Under the pieces are notes generated by a model, which saw only the letters and a program-made list of their open reading frames with translations, was not told the DNA's origin and made no database searches. From NCBI RefSeq assembly GCF_947487305.1, contig NZ_CANKWH010000017.1, positions 1-64,000 of the forward strand: a DNA stretch of 64,000 nt. The letters are read 5' to 3'. This DNA is from an uncultured Paracoccus sp. (GTDB taxonomy: Bacteria > Pseudomonadota > Alphaproteobacteria > Rhodobacterales > Rhodobacteraceae). The stretch's first letter is position 1, and each line of letters opens with the position of its first letter. Below are positions 1 through 9,155 of the stretch, one piece after another. The position numbers and the translations under genes were made by a program.

Positions 1-73
1 GATATCAGCGCGTCTCATGGCCCAACATGACACGCCAGGAAACCAATGGGAATCCTATGTCAGGTGGAGAACA

Positions 74-577
74 CTAGGCTGGAACCGGCAGTGCCGCACG
101 CAGCCTGCGCAAAAGTGCGTTGAGCTGTTCGCGCTCTTCCTCTGACAGTACCGAAAGCAGCCGCGCTTCGTTCGCCGCATGGGGCACAACTGCCGCCTCG
201 ACAAGCACTCGACCCTCCTCGGTCAGGCTGACCAGCGTGCCGCGCCGGTCCTCGGGGTTCGGTCGCCGGGCGATCAGCCCGCGCTTTTCCAGTCGGTCCA
301 GCCGCGCCGTCATCCCGCCCGAGGTCATCATCGTCGCCTCGTAGAGATCGGTGGGAGTCAGGGTGAAGGGCGCGCCGGCGCGGCGCAGGGTGGCCAGCAC
401 GTCGAATTCCCCGCGCTGCAGACCGAAGCCTGCGAAAAGCGGCTCCAGATGGTCACGACCGATCACGGTAGAGAGGTCGTTCAGTCGACCGATCACCTCC
501 ATCGCGGAGACATCCATCTGCGGCATTTCCCGCCGCCATTGGGCGACGGCACGGGCAGCACGATCGGGTTCGGACAT
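74..577 (-). CDS. MarR-family transcriptional regulator
   Basis: A 167-residue winged-helix protein. The recognition helix lies around residues 73-100 and is followed by the typical MarR wing (NPEDRRGTLVSLT, about 107-119). Helices at both ends would form the dimer interface. MarR proteins usually repress a divergent transporter or enzyme gene until a small aromatic or toxic ligand binds. Here the divergent neighbour is a DMT-family exporter only 60 bp away, and an imperfect palindrome abuts the start codon, so self-regulation plus control of the exporter is the natural inference. The ligand cannot be read from the sequence. Confidence 0.9.
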   Translation of the reverse strand: MSEPDRAARAVAQWRREMPQMDVSAMEVIGRLNDLSTVIGRDHLEPLFAGFGLQRGEFDVLATLRRAGAPFTLTPTDLYEATMMTSGGMTARLDRLEKRGLIARRPNPEDRRGTLVSLTEEGRVLVEAAVVPHAANEARLLSVLSEEEREQLNALLRRLRAALPVPA

Positions 578-597
578 TTATCTTGCCATCAAGTTAC
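578..597. promoter_or_regulatory. Candidate MarR operator
   Basis: TTATCTTG-CCAT-CAAGTTA is an imperfect palindrome with 7-bp arms (one mismatch). It begins one base upstream of the MarR start codon, in the 60-bp gap shared with the divergent DMT gene. Its size and position fit MarR operators. Binding is inferred, not shown. Confidence 0.45.
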
Positions 598-637
598 TTT
601 CCGATAAGATAATATCATCGACTCGGAGGTTCCCGCA

Positions 638-1582
638 ATGCGCAATCCTACCCAGGCCCAAGGCGGCACGGGGCTGATCCTGATCTGCCTGATGATCTCC
701 GGCGTCTCGATGGCCGCCATCATCCTGATCTCCAAGTCCGTGGCCGAGGCCGGGGCCCCGATGCTGTGGTTCCTGACCGTGGTCATGGCGCTGGCCGGAG
801 TGGTGCAGCTGGGCATCGCCGGTGTCTTGGGGCAATTGCGCGGATGGCGGAAGCTTCTGCCCTATTCCGCCGGGGCAGGGGTCTTTGCCGCGCTGCCCTC
901 GGCCCTTGGCTACCTGTCGGTGGCGCATGTGGGTGCGGGCTATGTGGCGCTGACCTTCGCCTTCCCGCCGCTGCTCACATGGGTTCTGGCGCGGCTGCTG
1001 GGGATGGAGGGGCGCAGCGCCCGCCGGCTGCTGGCGGTTCTGCTGGGCCTGACCGGCGGCGTCATCCTGGCAACAGGCAAGCTGGAGGGTCTGGCCGGGC
1101 AAGGCGGTGCGGGCTGGGTCCTGCTGGCCAGCGCCATCCCTTTCATCCTGGCCTTGGGCAATATCTATCGCACCCGCTACTGGCCCAAGGGGGCGGGCTC
1201 CGTCGGGCTGGCGGCGCTGCTGCTGCTTCTGGGCGCGGCGATGACCCTGCCCTTCGCGCTGGCTTTCGAGGGCAGCCCGGCGCAGCTGTGGCAGGATGGC
1301 TGGGTCCGACTGCTGCTCATCGCCGATATCCTGCTGTTTGTCGTGCAGTACATCGCCTATTTCATCCTGCAGAAGGTCGGTGGGCCGGTCATCCTGTCGC
1401 TTCTGGGCTCGGTCGCCGCCGTCACCGGGGCCAGCGCCGCGCCGATCCTCTTTGGCGAGGCGCTGCCGCGCGGCTTCCTGCTGGCGGGGCTTCTCGTCGC
1501 CGCTGCCGTGGTGCTGATGCTCTGGCGCGGTCCGCTGCCGTTCAGGACCCGGCGCGATCCGGCCGCTTCCAATTGTCGATGA
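638..1582 (+). CDS. EamA/DMT-superfamily permease
   Basis: A 314-residue inner-membrane protein that reads as about ten hydrophobic segments in two repeats (roughly residues 8-140 and 150-290), the duplicated EamA architecture of drug/metabolite transporters. The start is supported by a GGAGG ribosome-binding site at 625-629. The divergent MarR gene suggests ligand-induced export. The substrate cannot be read from the sequence. The last 41 bases overlap the 3' end of the convergent LOG-family gene. Confidence 0.85.
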   Translation: MRNPTQAQGGTGLILICLMISGVSMAAIILISKSVAEAGAPMLWFLTVVMALAGVVQLGIAGVLGQLRGWRKLLPYSAGAGVFAALPSALGYLSVAHVGAGYVALTFAFPPLLTWVLARLLGMEGRSARRLLAVLLGLTGGVILATGKLEGLAGQGGAGWVLLASAIPFILALGNIYRTRYWPKGAGSVGLAALLLLLGAAMTLPFALAFEGSPAQLWQDGWVRLLLIADILLFVVQYIAYFILQKVGGPVILSLLGSVAAVTGASAAPILFGEALPRGFLLAGLLVAAAVVLMLWRGPLPFRTRRDPAASNCR

Positions 1583-2378
1583 TCTCGACCGCCTCGTCCG
1601 CCGTCTCGACATAGTGGAACAGCTTCAAGTCGCTTTCGCTGATCGTCCCGGCCTCGGCCAGAGCCTGCCAGTTGATGACCTTGTCCCAGAATTCCCGCCC
1701 GAACAGCAGGATCGGGATCGGCGTCATCCGGCCGGTCTGGATCAGGGTCAGCGTCTCGAACAACTCGTCCATGGTGCCGAAGCCGCCGGGGAAGACGGTG
1801 ATCGCCGCCGCGCGCATCAGGAAATGCATCTTGCGGATGGCGAAATAGTGGAAGTTGAAGCTGAGATCGGGCGTCACGAAGGGGTTCGGCGCCTGTTCAT
1901 GCGGCAGGACGATGTTCAGCCCGATGGACTGACCCCCGGCCTCGTCGGCGCCCTGGTTTCCGGCCTCCATCACCCCGGGGCCGCCGCCGGTGCAGATGAC
2001 GAATTCGCGGCCATAGGTGGCCTGGCTGCGCTCGGTCATCAGATAGGCAAAGCGCCGCGCCTCCTCGTAATATGTCGACAATTCCCGCAGCGTCTTGGTC
2101 CGGGCCTTGTCGGCATTCTCGGGCGAGGGAATGCGCGCGCCGCCGAACATCACCACGGTCGATTCGATGCCGCGCTCGTCCATGATCATCTGCGGCTTCA
2201 GCAGTTCCAGCTGGAAGCGGACCGGCCGCAGTTCTTCGCGCAGCAGGAATTCGGGGTCGCTGAAGGCAAGGCGATAGGCCGGGGCCCGGGTCTGCGGCGT
2301 GTCTGGCGTTTCCTTCGCGGCAGCGGCGTCCTGGTGGCTGGCGCGGAAGGGGTGGGCGCGGTCATCGTCCTTGCTCAT
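1542..2378 (-). CDS. LOG family protein (TIGR00730-type Rossmann fold)
   Basis: A 278-residue cytoplasmic protein with the LOG-family signatures [12 protein letters not shown] (about 130-141) and PGGFGTMDE (about 197-205). In characterised relatives these form the nucleotide-monophosphate phosphoribohydrolase (cytokinin-releasing) site. It is longer than the roughly 190-residue plant-type LOGs because of an N-terminal extension of about 75 residues, as in the longer bacterial class. The start at 2378 is preferred over one five codons upstream because GAGGA lies four bases before it. The gene is divergent from dapD and converges with a 41-bp overlap on the DMT gene. Nucleotide salvage is the likely role; the exact substrate is unproven. 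Confidence 0.85.
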   Translation of the reverse strand: MSKDDDRAHPFRASHQDAAAAKETPDTPQTRAPAYRLAFSDPEFLLREELRPVRFQLELLKPQMIMDERGIESTVVMFGGARIPSPENADKARTKTLRELSTYYEEARRFAYLMTERSQATYGREFVICTGGGPGVMEAGNQGADEAGGQSIGLNIVLPHEQAPNPFVTPDLSFNFHYFAIRKMHFLMRAAAITVFPGGFGTMDELFETLTLIQTGRMTPIPILLFGREFWDKVINWQALAEAGTISESDLKLFHYVETADEAVEIIDNWKRPDRAGS

Positions 2379-2473
2379 CTGATCCTCGGGCATTGGGGGC
2401 GCGGCGATTGCGCGCAGTAGCTTCCACGCTTATAGCCGATGAAACCCCAACGCCACCCGAAGAGAGGCCTGCC

Positions 2474-3295
2474 ATGACCGCCGCACTGGAAAACGCCATC
2501 GAAGCCGCCTGGGAACATCGCGCCGAGATCACCCCGGCCACCAAGGGTGAGCTGCGCGAGGCGGTGGAAGAGGCTCTGAACCGGCTGGACAACGGCACCC
2601 TGCGCGTGGCGGAAAAGCGCGGCAATGACTGGCATGTGAACCAATGGGCGAAAAAGGCGGTGCTTCTCGGGTTCCGTCTGAATGACATGGCCGAGATGTC
2701 GGGCGCGCCGCAGGGGTCGAACTGGTGGGACAAGGTGCCGACCAAGTTCGAGGGCTGGGGCGACAACCAGTGGCGCGCGGCGGGCTTCCGCGCCGTGCCG
2801 GGCGCGATCGTGCGCCGCTCGGCCTTCATCGCCAAGGGCGCAGTGCTGATGCCGTCCTTCGTGAACCTCGGCGCGCATGTGGGCGAGGGGACCATGGTCG
2901 ATACCTGGGCCACCGTCGGCTCCTGCGCGCAGATCGGCAAGAATGTGCACCTTTCGGGCGGCGTGGGCATCGGTGGCGTGCTGGAGCCGCTGCAGGCCGG
3001 TCCGACCATCATCGAGGATGACTGCTTCATCGGCGCGCGCTCGGAAGTGGTCGAGGGCTGCATCGTCCGCGAGGGCTCGGTTCTGGGCATGGGCGTGTTC
3101 ATCGGTCAGTCGACCAAGATCGTCGACCGTGAAACGGGCGAGGTCATGTATGGCGAGGTGCCGGCGGGTTCGGTCGTCGTCGCCGGCTCGCTGCCCTCGA
3201 AGAACGGGGTCAACCTCTATTGCGCGGTGATCGTGAAGCGGGTGGACGCCAAGACCCGCTCGAAGACCTCAATCAACGAATTGCTGCGCGACTAA
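2474..3295 (+). CDS. dapD: 2,3,4,5-tetrahydropyridine-2,6-dicarboxylate N-succinyltransferase
   Basis: A 273-residue enzyme that succinylates tetrahydrodipicolinate in the succinylase branch of lysine and diaminopimelate synthesis. The N-terminal part (about 1-100) carries the substrate-binding helical domain ([15 protein letters not shown]). Residues from about 110 form a left-handed beta helix of hexapeptide repeats ([20 protein letters not shown], then [11 protein letters not shown]). Length is typical of the family. The start follows a GAGAGGCC ribosome-binding site. The YaiI-like gene begins immediately after its stop, which suggests co-transcription. Confidence 0.96.
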   Translation: MTAALENAIEAAWEHRAEITPATKGELREAVEEALNRLDNGTLRVAEKRGNDWHVNQWAKKAVLLGFRLNDMAEMSGAPQGSNWWDKVPTKFEGWGDNQWRAAGFRAVPGAIVRRSAFIAKGAVLMPSFVNLGAHVGEGTMVDTWATVGSCAQIGKNVHLSGGVGIGGVLEPLQAGPTIIEDDCFIGARSEVVEGCIVREGSVLGMGVFIGQSTKIVDRETGEVMYGEVPAGSVVVAGSLPSKNGVNLYCAVIVKRVDAKTRSKTSINELLRD

Positions 3296-3751
3296 GTGAC
3301 CACGCTTTTCATCGACGCCGATGCCTGCCCGGTCAAGGCCGAGGCAGAGCGCGTGGCCACGCGGCTCAAGGTGCCGATGGTGCTGGTCTGCAATGGCGGG
3401 CTGCGCCCGCCGCAGAACCCGCTGGTCACGCTGAAGATCGTGGCCGAGGGCCCGGACGAGGCCGACAAATGGATCGCCGAAGCATGCGGTCCCGGCGATG
3501 TGGTGGTGACCAGCGACCTGCCGCTGGCCGACCGCTGTTTGAAGGCCGGGGCGCAGGTCATCCAGCATGACGGCGAGGTGCTGAGCGTGGCCAATATCGG
3601 CCCGCGCCTCGCCACCCGCGACCTGATGGCCGATATCCGGTCGGCCGATCCCTTCCATCAGGGCGGCGGCAAGGGGTTCGGCAAGGCCGAACGGGCGCGG
3701 TTTTTGCAGGGGTTGGATCGGGTGTTGGGGGCGGCGGTTCGGGGCGGGTAG
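3296..3751 (+). CDS. YaiI/YqxD family protein (DUF188, PIN-like)
   Basis: A 151-residue protein opening with [20 protein letters not shown], the hallmark N-terminus of UPF0178. The family has a PIN-like fold, and conserved acidic residues (IDADACP, then [12 protein letters not shown]) suggest metal-dependent nuclease chemistry, although the function is not established. Translation starts at a GTG directly abutting the dapD stop codon, so coupling to dapD is likely. The C-terminus is rich in Gly and Arg. Confidence 0.85.
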   Translation: MTTLFIDADACPVKAEAERVATRLKVPMVLVCNGGLRPPQNPLVTLKIVAEGPDEADKWIAEACGPGDVVVTSDLPLADRCLKAGAQVIQHDGEVLSVANIGPRLATRDLMADIRSADPFHQGGGKGFGKAERARFLQGLDRVLGAAVRGG

Positions 3752-3836
3752 GTAAAGTCCTTTCGGCCCATCTGGTCAATTGCTCTCGCTGTGCGATGAA
3801 GGATAGCGCTAAAGCCGAAAATTTTGACCATAAGTC

Positions 3837-4556
3837 TCAATCAATATTTCTGCGAGCATTACGAACGAGATCGGCGAAGCCCAGGTTGAGCTCCAATCGA
3901 GGAAGCCAGCGCAGTTGCACCCAAAAATCATAATGGATCCCGCCAGCCGATAGCGAAGACTCGAGTGATGTCACGCATTGCTTTTGGTCATCAAATCGGA
4001 ACTTCAGGCCGCCATGTTGAGCGAAGCCCTGTGTGTCGAGTTCCCTTAGTGCCGCTTCATAGTTTTGGACTTGGCTAATCTTGAGAAAGATGGGGTTATG
4101 GTGTGAAAGCCCCAATGCAAACGCGGAAAGTGACCGTGACCTGGGACCGCCGACTTCCGCAAGGAAACAACAAAGTAGCTTCGCAAAGTATCTGAAGGAG
4201 TTAAGAGTTACATTCGATGGCAAACGACACATGCTCTGACCATTTTCGTCTGTCAGTGCTAACCCGTCCATGCGCAGCTGCTTCAGGCCCCTGTGGAGTT
4301 GATCGAACGCTCGGTCAGCCGCTTGAGTGCCGGAAGTATTGCAGTTTTCACATATCCCTGCATTGAAATGCGCATGCTTGGAGCGCGGGCTTTGAAGAAT
4401 TCTTGGTCTATCCTTGCCTGAAATTATAGCCGGACGGTTGCCAAACTCCTCTTTGAGCAAAGACGCTTTGATTTTGTGCTCGCCCGTAAGCAATCTGGAG
4501 GCGCCGCAAAGCAAACACTCTCCTTCGTTCAGTCGCGTGAATTCGATCCCAATCAT
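3837..4556 (-). CDS. HNH-like zinc-binding protein, probably horizontally acquired
   Basis: A 239-residue protein of uncertain function. Its N-terminal part carries an HNH-nuclease-like metal-binding pattern: C14-x2-C17, then E26-H27 where HNH proteins carry the first catalytic His, N65, and C69-x2-C72-N73. The usual last His/Asn after the second CxxC is replaced by a T-Q-A-A-D segment, so activity is uncertain. Residues 100-239 have no motif I recognise. Base composition is visibly AT-richer than the flanking genes, which suggests recent transfer. It stands alone between yaiI and a palindrome-rich intergenic element. It could be an anti-phage or mobile-element nuclease, but no partner gene is present. 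Confidence 0.6.
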   Translation of the reverse strand: MIGIEFTRLNEGECLLCGASRLLTGEHKIKASLLKEEFGNRPAIISGKDRPRILQSPRSKHAHFNAGICENCNTSGTQAADRAFDQLHRGLKQLRMDGLALTDENGQSMCRLPSNVTLNSFRYFAKLLCCFLAEVGGPRSRSLSAFALGLSHHNPIFLKISQVQNYEAALRELDTQGFAQHGGLKFRFDDQKQCVTSLESSLSAGGIHYDFWVQLRWLPRLELNLGFADLVRNARRNID

Positions 4557-4619
4557 GTTCCTATGCCTAATTGGTAAGTGGTGGCAAACTGTTTAAAGTC
4601 TACATCCCCTGTGACGCCC

Positions 4620-4792
4620 GTGGCCCGGAACAAGCGCGAAGCGCGCCGGGCCAGCGACGGCCCGTCCCCCGGGTCGGCGCTTTGGTGCGTCAGTCCCGAG
4701 TTCAGGCAGACGAGGGCCCTGGCACCATAAATCGCGTCGGCGCACCGCCGCGATGCCAACCCACGGGCCGGCGCTGGCCCTCTGTTCGGCTT
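4620..4792. repeat. Palindrome-rich intergenic element
   Basis: The stretch between the HNH-like gene and the crotonase gene is much richer in GC than the HNH gene and is packed with short palindromes, for example GGGCC-AGCGAC-GGCCC and the nearly perfect GGGCCGGCGCTGGCCC. It resembles REP-like mosaic elements of high-GC alphaproteobacteria. No convincing gene fits: the short minus-strand frame at 4553-4759 lacks codon bias and recognisable motifs. Confidence 0.4.
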
Positions 4793-5593
4793 TTAACCCT
4801 GCGGCTTGATCTTCTGCGCCGTGCCCCCCGCGAAGGCCGCCAGCCGCTCCTTCGCGGCCTCCTGCGTGTTCACCACGCCCGCCACCACCGCCTCGGCATA
4901 GGCGGCGTCCAGCGCCGACATGTTCTGCATGTGGCTGATGGCCGAGCAGATGGCGAAGTTCGACAGCGGCGGGTTCTTCGCGGCGTTGCGGGCGATTTCC
5001 CAGGCCTTGGCCTCGGCATCGTCCACGAGATACTGGCAGAGGCCCACATCCACCGCCTCCTGCCCGCGATAGAGGCGGCCCGACAGCATCATGTCGATCA
5101 TCCGCGCCTTGCCGATCAGGTCGGCCACGCGGATCGTCGCGCCGCCGCCGGTGAACAAGCCGCGCTGGCCCTCGGGCAGGCCGAAATAGGTATCCTGCGA
5201 GGCCACGCGGATATGCGCGGCCGAGGCCAGTTCCAGCCCGCCGCCCACGACCGCGCCCTTCAGCACGGCGATGATCGGGACGCCGCCATATTCCATCTTG
5301 TTGAAGGCCTCGTGCCAGCGCAGGCAGACATGCATGAAATCGCTGGCCGAACGTTCCTCGCGGTGATGCTCCACCAGATCCAGCCCGGCGCTGAAATGAT
5401 CGCCATTGGCGCGCAGGATCGCGGCGCGGATGCCGGCGCGGGGCAGGGTGGTGAAGATGTCCACCAGCTCGTCGATGGTGGCCAAATCCAGCGCGTTGCG
5501 CTTGGTCGGACGGTTCAGGGTGACGGTGGCAATGCCGTCAGCGTCCACCTCGAGCAGGATGTTCTGCAATTGCAGGTCTTCGATCTTGCGCAT
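4793..5593 (-). CDS. Enoyl-CoA hydratase/isomerase (crotonase) family protein
   Basis: A 266-residue crotonase-fold protein. The oxyanion-hole segments are visible as HFSAGLDL (about 80-87) and [11 protein letters not shown] (about 118-128). [12 protein letters not shown] carries one candidate catalytic Glu. Members hydrate, isomerise or cleave acyl-CoA thioesters; the substrate cannot be assigned. The start at 5593 is preferred because GGGGGA lies four bases upstream; an alternative lies five codons earlier. It follows the AEC transporter gene by 64 bp on the same strand and may be the last gene of the mbfA-led unit. Confidence 0.85.
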   Translation of the reverse strand: MRKIEDLQLQNILLEVDADGIATVTLNRPTKRNALDLATIDELVDIFTTLPRAGIRAAILRANGDHFSAGLDLVEHHREERSASDFMHVCLRWHEAFNKMEYGGVPIIAVLKGAVVGGGLELASAAHIRVASQDTYFGLPEGQRGLFTGGGATIRVADLIGKARMIDMMLSGRLYRGQEAVDVGLCQYLVDDAEAKAWEIARNAAKNPPLSNFAICSAISHMQNMSALDAAYAEAVVAGVVNTQEAAKERLAAFAGGTAQKIKPQG

Positions 5594-5657
5594 CTTTTCC
5601 CCCGTCACGCTGGAACCAGCCCCAGCCGTAACCCGCTTCGCCCGCCGGGTGAAGGGG

Positions 5658-6584
5658 TCAGGCCTGTCCGATCAGCAGCATGACCAGCGGCACGGTGACG
5701 ATGCTGGCGGCGGTCGAGATGAGGATAGCGGTTGAAACCCGCTGCTGCGCGACGCCGAAATACTGGGCGAGGATATAGACATTGCCGGCCACCGGCAGGG
5801 CGGCGGCGGCGACCATGACCCCGGCTGCAAAGGGCTCGACCGCCAGCAGGATCGCGGCGACGCCCACGGCAGCCGGGTGCAGAACCAGCTTGGCCGCGCT
5901 GAGCCAGCCCGAGGCCAGCAGCCGCGCGGCCTTGCGCCCGGCCAGACTGGCGCCGATGGCGAACAGGGCCCCGGGCGTGGCGGCGGCGCCGAGGATCGAC
6001 AGGAACTCGTCCAGCGGGCCGGGCATGGGCAGGTGGAACTGCGACCAGAGAAGCCCGGCCACCATCGACAGGATCATCGGGTTGCCGACGATGCCCATCA
6101 GGATCGGGCGCAGCGTCGCCAGCCGCAGCCCGCCGCTGCGCGAGGCGTGGATGATCAGCGTGATCAGCGTCGAGAAGACCAGCATGTCGATGGTCAGCAC
6201 CATCAGCACCGGCCCGGCGGCGCGCTCTCCCAACAGCACCACCAGCATCGGCACGCCCAGGAAGCCGGTATTGCCGGTCATGCAGCATTGCGCCTCCATC
6301 GCCGCCTCGGGCAGGGGCAGCTTGCGCCACAGCGCGGCACCCATGCCGATGACCCAGACCAGCGACGAGCCGATCAGATAGGCCAGCACGAAGCGCAGAT
6401 CGAAGAGCGCGGCGAGGTCCAGATTGGCGGCAAAGCGGAACAGCATGGCCGAGAGGGCGAAGAAGAAGACGAACTTGGTCAGCCAGACCGCGCCTTGTTC
6501 GGGGAAGAACCGGGTGCGCGCGGCCAGCCAGCCCAGCCCGATCAGGCCGAAGAAGGGCAGCGTCTTCAGGAAGATCGCCAGCAT
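5658..6584 (-). CDS. AEC (auxin efflux carrier) family transporter
   Basis: A 308-residue integral membrane protein with about ten hydrophobic helices in two inverted halves (N-half to about residue 150, C-half from about 170), typical of AEC/BASS-like carriers that move organic acids or amino-acid derivatives. The N-terminus ([12 protein letters not shown]) and the segment [12 protein letters not shown] are family hallmarks. Its ATG overlaps the TGA of the nitroreductase gene (TGATG), indicating translational coupling. The substrate is not identifiable. Confidence 0.85.
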   Translation of the reverse strand: MLAIFLKTLPFFGLIGLGWLAARTRFFPEQGAVWLTKFVFFFALSAMLFRFAANLDLAALFDLRFVLAYLIGSSLVWVIGMGAALWRKLPLPEAAMEAQCCMTGNTGFLGVPMLVVLLGERAAGPVLMVLTIDMLVFSTLITLIIHASRSGGLRLATLRPILMGIVGNPMILSMVAGLLWSQFHLPMPGPLDEFLSILGAAATPGALFAIGASLAGRKAARLLASGWLSAAKLVLHPAAVGVAAILLAVEPFAAGVMVAAAALPVAGNVYILAQYFGVAQQRVSTAILISTAASIVTVPLVMLLIGQA

Positions 6585-7255
6585 CAGAAGACCGACAGGA
6601 TCTCGGCCAGCGGCTTCTTGCGCTTGGCGGCGGCCGGAACGGTCGCCGCGGCCGAGGGCAGGCCGACCGGCAGGATCATCAGTGCCTTCTCGTTCTCGGG
6701 CCGCTGGCACAGCTCGTTCAGGAATTTCATCGGGTTGGGCGTATGCTCCAGCGTCACCAGCCCGGCATGATGAATCGCCGTGATCAGCATGCCGCAGGCG
6801 ATGCCGACGCTTTCGGGAACATAGTAATGCTTGTGCCGCTGGCCCTCGGCGTCAACACCCCAGCGCTGCGCAAAGACCACGATCAGCCAGGGCGCGATGG
6901 TCAGATGCGGTTTTTCGGGCCCGGTGCCGACCGGCTCCAGCGCCGCCAGCCATTCATCGCCGCCGCCGCCGGCATAGAAGGCGCGCTCTTCCTCTTCCGC
7001 CGCTTCGCGGATGCGGGCCTTCATGGCCGGGTCCGAGATGGCGACGAAATGCCAGGGCTGCTGGTTCGCGCCCGAGGGGGCGGTGCCGGCGGCCTCGATG
7101 CAGGCTTCGATCACCGCGCGGTCAACCGGGTCGGGGGCGAAGTCGCGCACCGAATGCCGCCGGCGCATATGGTCGCGGAAGGCGCGGGCCGAGGCCAGCG
7201 AGTCCTCGGGCGAAAGCTGCAGGCGGTCCGGCAGCGGCAGCGGAACATAGCTCAT
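6584..7255 (-). CDS. Nitroreductase-family flavoprotein
   Basis: A 223-residue FMN-dependent NAD(P)H oxidoreductase. RRRHSVRDF near the N-terminus and PSGANQQPWHF (about 65-75) are the flavin-contacting motifs. ESVGIACGMLITAIHHAGL matches the conserved helix of the family, and LPVGLPS precedes a short Lys-rich tail. The start at 7255 is chosen because the family motif then sits at the normal distance. It lies 20 bp behind mbfA and overlaps the AEC gene. The physiological substrate is unknown; quinones or nitroaromatics are typical in vitro. Confidence 0.88.
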   Translation of the reverse strand: MSYVPLPLPDRLQLSPEDSLASARAFRDHMRRRHSVRDFAPDPVDRAVIEACIEAAGTAPSGANQQPWHFVAISDPAMKARIREAAEEEERAFYAGGGGDEWLAALEPVGTGPEKPHLTIAPWLIVVFAQRWGVDAEGQRHKHYYVPESVGIACGMLITAIHHAGLVTLEHTPNPMKFLNELCQRPENEKALMILPVGLPSAAATVPAAAKRKKPLAEILSVF

Positions 7256-7275
7256 CTCGACCCCTCGATCTGGGG

Positions 7276-8256
7276 TCAGCCCGATCCGATCAGCACCCCG
7301 GTTGCAAAGACCAAACCACCGCCGACCACCACTTGCAAGGCGGCACGCCAGAATGGCGTCTGCATATAGCGGTTCTGGATCCAGGCGATCGCCCAAAGCT
7401 CGACGAAGACGACGATCATGGCGATGATCGTGGCGGTCCAGAAATGCGGGATCAGGTAGGGCAGGGCGTGTCCCAGTCCGCCGAGCGCCGTCATCACGCC
7501 CGAGGAAATGCCGCGCTTGATCGGCGAGCCGCGCCCCGAGACAACGCCGTCATCCGAGGCGGCCTCGGTAAAGCCCATGCTGATCCCGGCGCCAAGGCTG
7601 GCGGCAAGGCCCACGAGGAAGGTCGTGCCGGTGTCCTGCGTGGCAAAGGCGGTGGCGAAGATCGGGGCGAGAGTCGAGACCGAACCGTCCATCAGCCCGG
7701 CCAGCCCTGGCTGCACCCAGGTCAGCACGAAATCCCGATGCGCGGTCTTGGCCTCGGTTTCGCGTGCCTCATGAGTCAGGTGCTCGTCGCTCAGCTCTTC
7801 GGCGCGGGTCTCGTGGCCCTGCTCGGCGGCGGCCAGATCACCCAGCAGCTTGCGCGTTGCCGCATCGCTGCTGCGTTGGGCGGCATGGGCATAGAACTCG
7901 GCCGCCGCGCGCTCCATCACTGCCGCTTCGGCGCGTATCGTGTCCAGCGACAGGTTCTGCATCATCCAGGCCGGGCGGCGGTGGTAATAACCCGCCACAT
8001 GCTCGCGCCGGATCAGCGGGATCGCCTCGCCAAAGCGGGCCAGATGCGCCGCTATCAACTGCTGGCGGTGGCCATCCTCTTCTGCGGCCATGCCGTCGAA
8101 GATGGCGGCGGTGGCGGCATAATCATTGCGCAGAAAGCTGGCCCAGTTGCGATAGATGCGCGCATCGTCCTCTTCCGAGGAAATCGCCAGCGCCAGCACC
8201 TCCTGCTCGGACAGTTCCGAGAATTTCTTGCGGCCGGAAAAGGAAAAGCTCGTCAT
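7276..8256 (-). CDS. mbfA: Membrane-bound ferritin MbfA (ferritin-like plus VIT1 domains)
   Basis: A 326-residue fusion protein. Residues 1-165 form a ferritin-like four-helix domain with metal-ligand signatures [27 protein letters not shown] and AAEQGHE. From about 175 the protein is a VIT1/CCC1-type membrane domain ([18 protein letters not shown], then several hydrophobic helices). MbfA of Agrobacterium and Bradyrhizobium exports Fe2+ and protects against iron and peroxide stress, usually under Irr control. I did not find a clear Irr box in the 50 bp upstream. It is followed within 20 bp by the nitroreductase gene, so the two are probably co-transcribed. Confidence 0.92.
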   Translation of the reverse strand: MTSFSFSGRKKFSELSEQEVLALAISSEEDDARIYRNWASFLRNDYAATAAIFDGMAAEEDGHRQQLIAAHLARFGEAIPLIRREHVAGYYHRRPAWMMQNLSLDTIRAEAAVMERAAAEFYAHAAQRSSDAATRKLLGDLAAAEQGHETRAEELSDEHLTHEARETEAKTAHRDFVLTWVQPGLAGLMDGSVSTLAPIFATAFATQDTGTTFLVGLAASLGAGISMGFTEAASDDGVVSGRGSPIKRGISSGVMTALGGLGHALPYLIPHFWTATIIAMIVVFVELWAIAWIQNRYMQTPFWRAALQVVVGGGLVFATGVLIGSG

Positions 8257-8312
8257 ACTCCCCTCCCGGGGTGATGGTCTGATTGGGTTCGCAGATCGCG
8301 TCGAGCGCGACC

Positions 8313-8603
8313 CTACACGCCCGCCATCAGGATATCGACTGCCCGCGTGACGAGATCGCCCTGATCGGCGACCGTGCCGCTGCGCCGCAGGCGAGACCGG
8401 CGCACGGAGGCGATGAGGCGGGTGGCGAGGACCAGATCCTTGCCGTCATGCCGCAGCACCGGGTTCAGATGCGTCACCGCTGGATAGCCGGACAGCAACG
8501 GAATGACGACTACGGACGGATCGGGTGGCAGCAGATCGCTTTCTATAACGACCATGGAAATGCCGTTGTAGTCGGCGACATCGTGGCGGGTCAGCCTTGC
8601 CAC
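8313..8603 (-). CDS. ccdB: CcdB-family toxin
   Basis: A 96-residue toxin-antitoxin toxin related to F-plasmid CcdB, a DNA-gyrase poison. Family features are visible: VVVIPLL, LNPVLRHDGKDLVLATRLIASV and the C-terminal RAVDILMAGV tail. The frame opens with GTG at 8603, 13 bases inside the antitoxin gene, the standard overlapping order in which the antitoxin is translated first. A chromosomal ccdAB pair may be an addiction remnant or a stabiliser of this locus. Confidence 0.88.
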   Translation of the reverse strand: MARLTRHDVADYNGISMVVIESDLLPPDPSVVVIPLLSGYPAVTHLNPVLRHDGKDLVLATRLIASVRRSRLRRSGTVADQGDLVTRAVDILMAGV

Positions 8604-8845
8604 GACCCCGCCCCCGGTGCGGTCATGATTTCGGCCAGCGGATGCCCGTGGCGATCATGCCAGTCGGACTGAGCGGCGAAAGCCTCGGCATTCTCGGCCA
8701 GCCATTGCTGGCGGCGCGCCTCTGCGACGGCCTGTCTCAGTGCGGCTTCGGCCACCTGGGAGACATTGATCCCCAGATCCTTGGCCTGATCGAGCGCCTC
8801 GGCATCCAGCGTCAGCGAGGTCTTGCGCTTGCTTGCGGTTCCCAT
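8591..8845 (-). CDS. ccdA: CcdA-family antitoxin
   Basis: An 84-residue antitoxin. The N-terminal ribbon-helix-helix region (KRKTSLTLDAEALDQAKDLG, about 6-25) would bind operator DNA as a dimer. The C-terminal half ends in NAEAFAAQSDWHDRHGHPLAE, the CcdB-neutralising tail typical of the family. ATG at 8845 is preferred because longer in-frame extensions have no RHH homology. It overlaps ccdB by 13 bases, and pair autoregulation is expected from the family. Confidence 0.88.
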   Translation of the reverse strand: MGTASKRKTSLTLDAEALDQAKDLGINVSQVAEAALRQAVAEARRQQWLAENAEAFAAQSDWHDRHGHPLAEIMTAPGAGSWQG

Positions 8846-8897
8846 TTGAGCGCCCTCAATGAAGATACCGCAAGAATATACCGCCCGAGAATATGGT

Positions 8898-9155
8898 TCA
8901 ATCCGCGCGGCGACCCGGGCCGCGTTCCACCGTAAACGCGCGCGCGCCGTCCTCCAGTTCGCGCATCTCGACCATGACATGCCCGCCTTCTGCACAGAAA
9001 TGAGGCACATCGACCACCGCCGCCGGGTCCGTGGCGATCAGCCGCAGACGTGTTCCCGGTGCCACGGACATGAGCCGTTTGCGCAGCCGCAGGACCGGCA
9101 GCGGGCACAGCAAGCCGCGTGCATCGACCTCGTCGCCGGGTTCGGTCTTGATCAT
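8898..9155 (-). CDS. TusA-like sulfur-carrier protein
   Basis: An 85-residue SirA/TusA-fold protein. VDARGLLCPLPVLRLRKRL (about 9-27) contains the CPxPV motif whose Cys carries persulfide sulfur in TusA. The C-terminus (HFCAEGGHVMVEMRE) has a second Cys. TusA-type proteins deliver sulfur for tRNA thiolation, molybdenum cofactor or dissimilatory sulfur pathways. Its ATG overlaps the stop of the DUF2478 gene (ATGA), so the two products probably act together. A Moco or sulfur-transfer role is an inference. Confidence 0.85.
   Translation of the reverse strand: MIKTEPGDEVDARGLLCPLPVLRLRKRLMSVAPGTRLRLIATDPAAVVDVPHFCAEGGHVMVEMRELEDGARAFTVERGPGRRAD

Noticed and set aside
578..1612. A 344-codon minus-strand open frame opposite the DMT transporter
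   Set aside because: The translation is Gln/Arg/Gly-rich and the plus strand encodes a clear EamA protein with a good ribosome-binding site.
4553..4759. A 68-codon frame in the intergenic element
   Set aside because: It lies across the palindromic element, has no ribosome-binding site or motif, and overlaps the HNH start.
8257..8312. An Irr or iron-control box upstream of mbfA
   Set aside because: I could not find a convincing ICE-type repeat in this gap.
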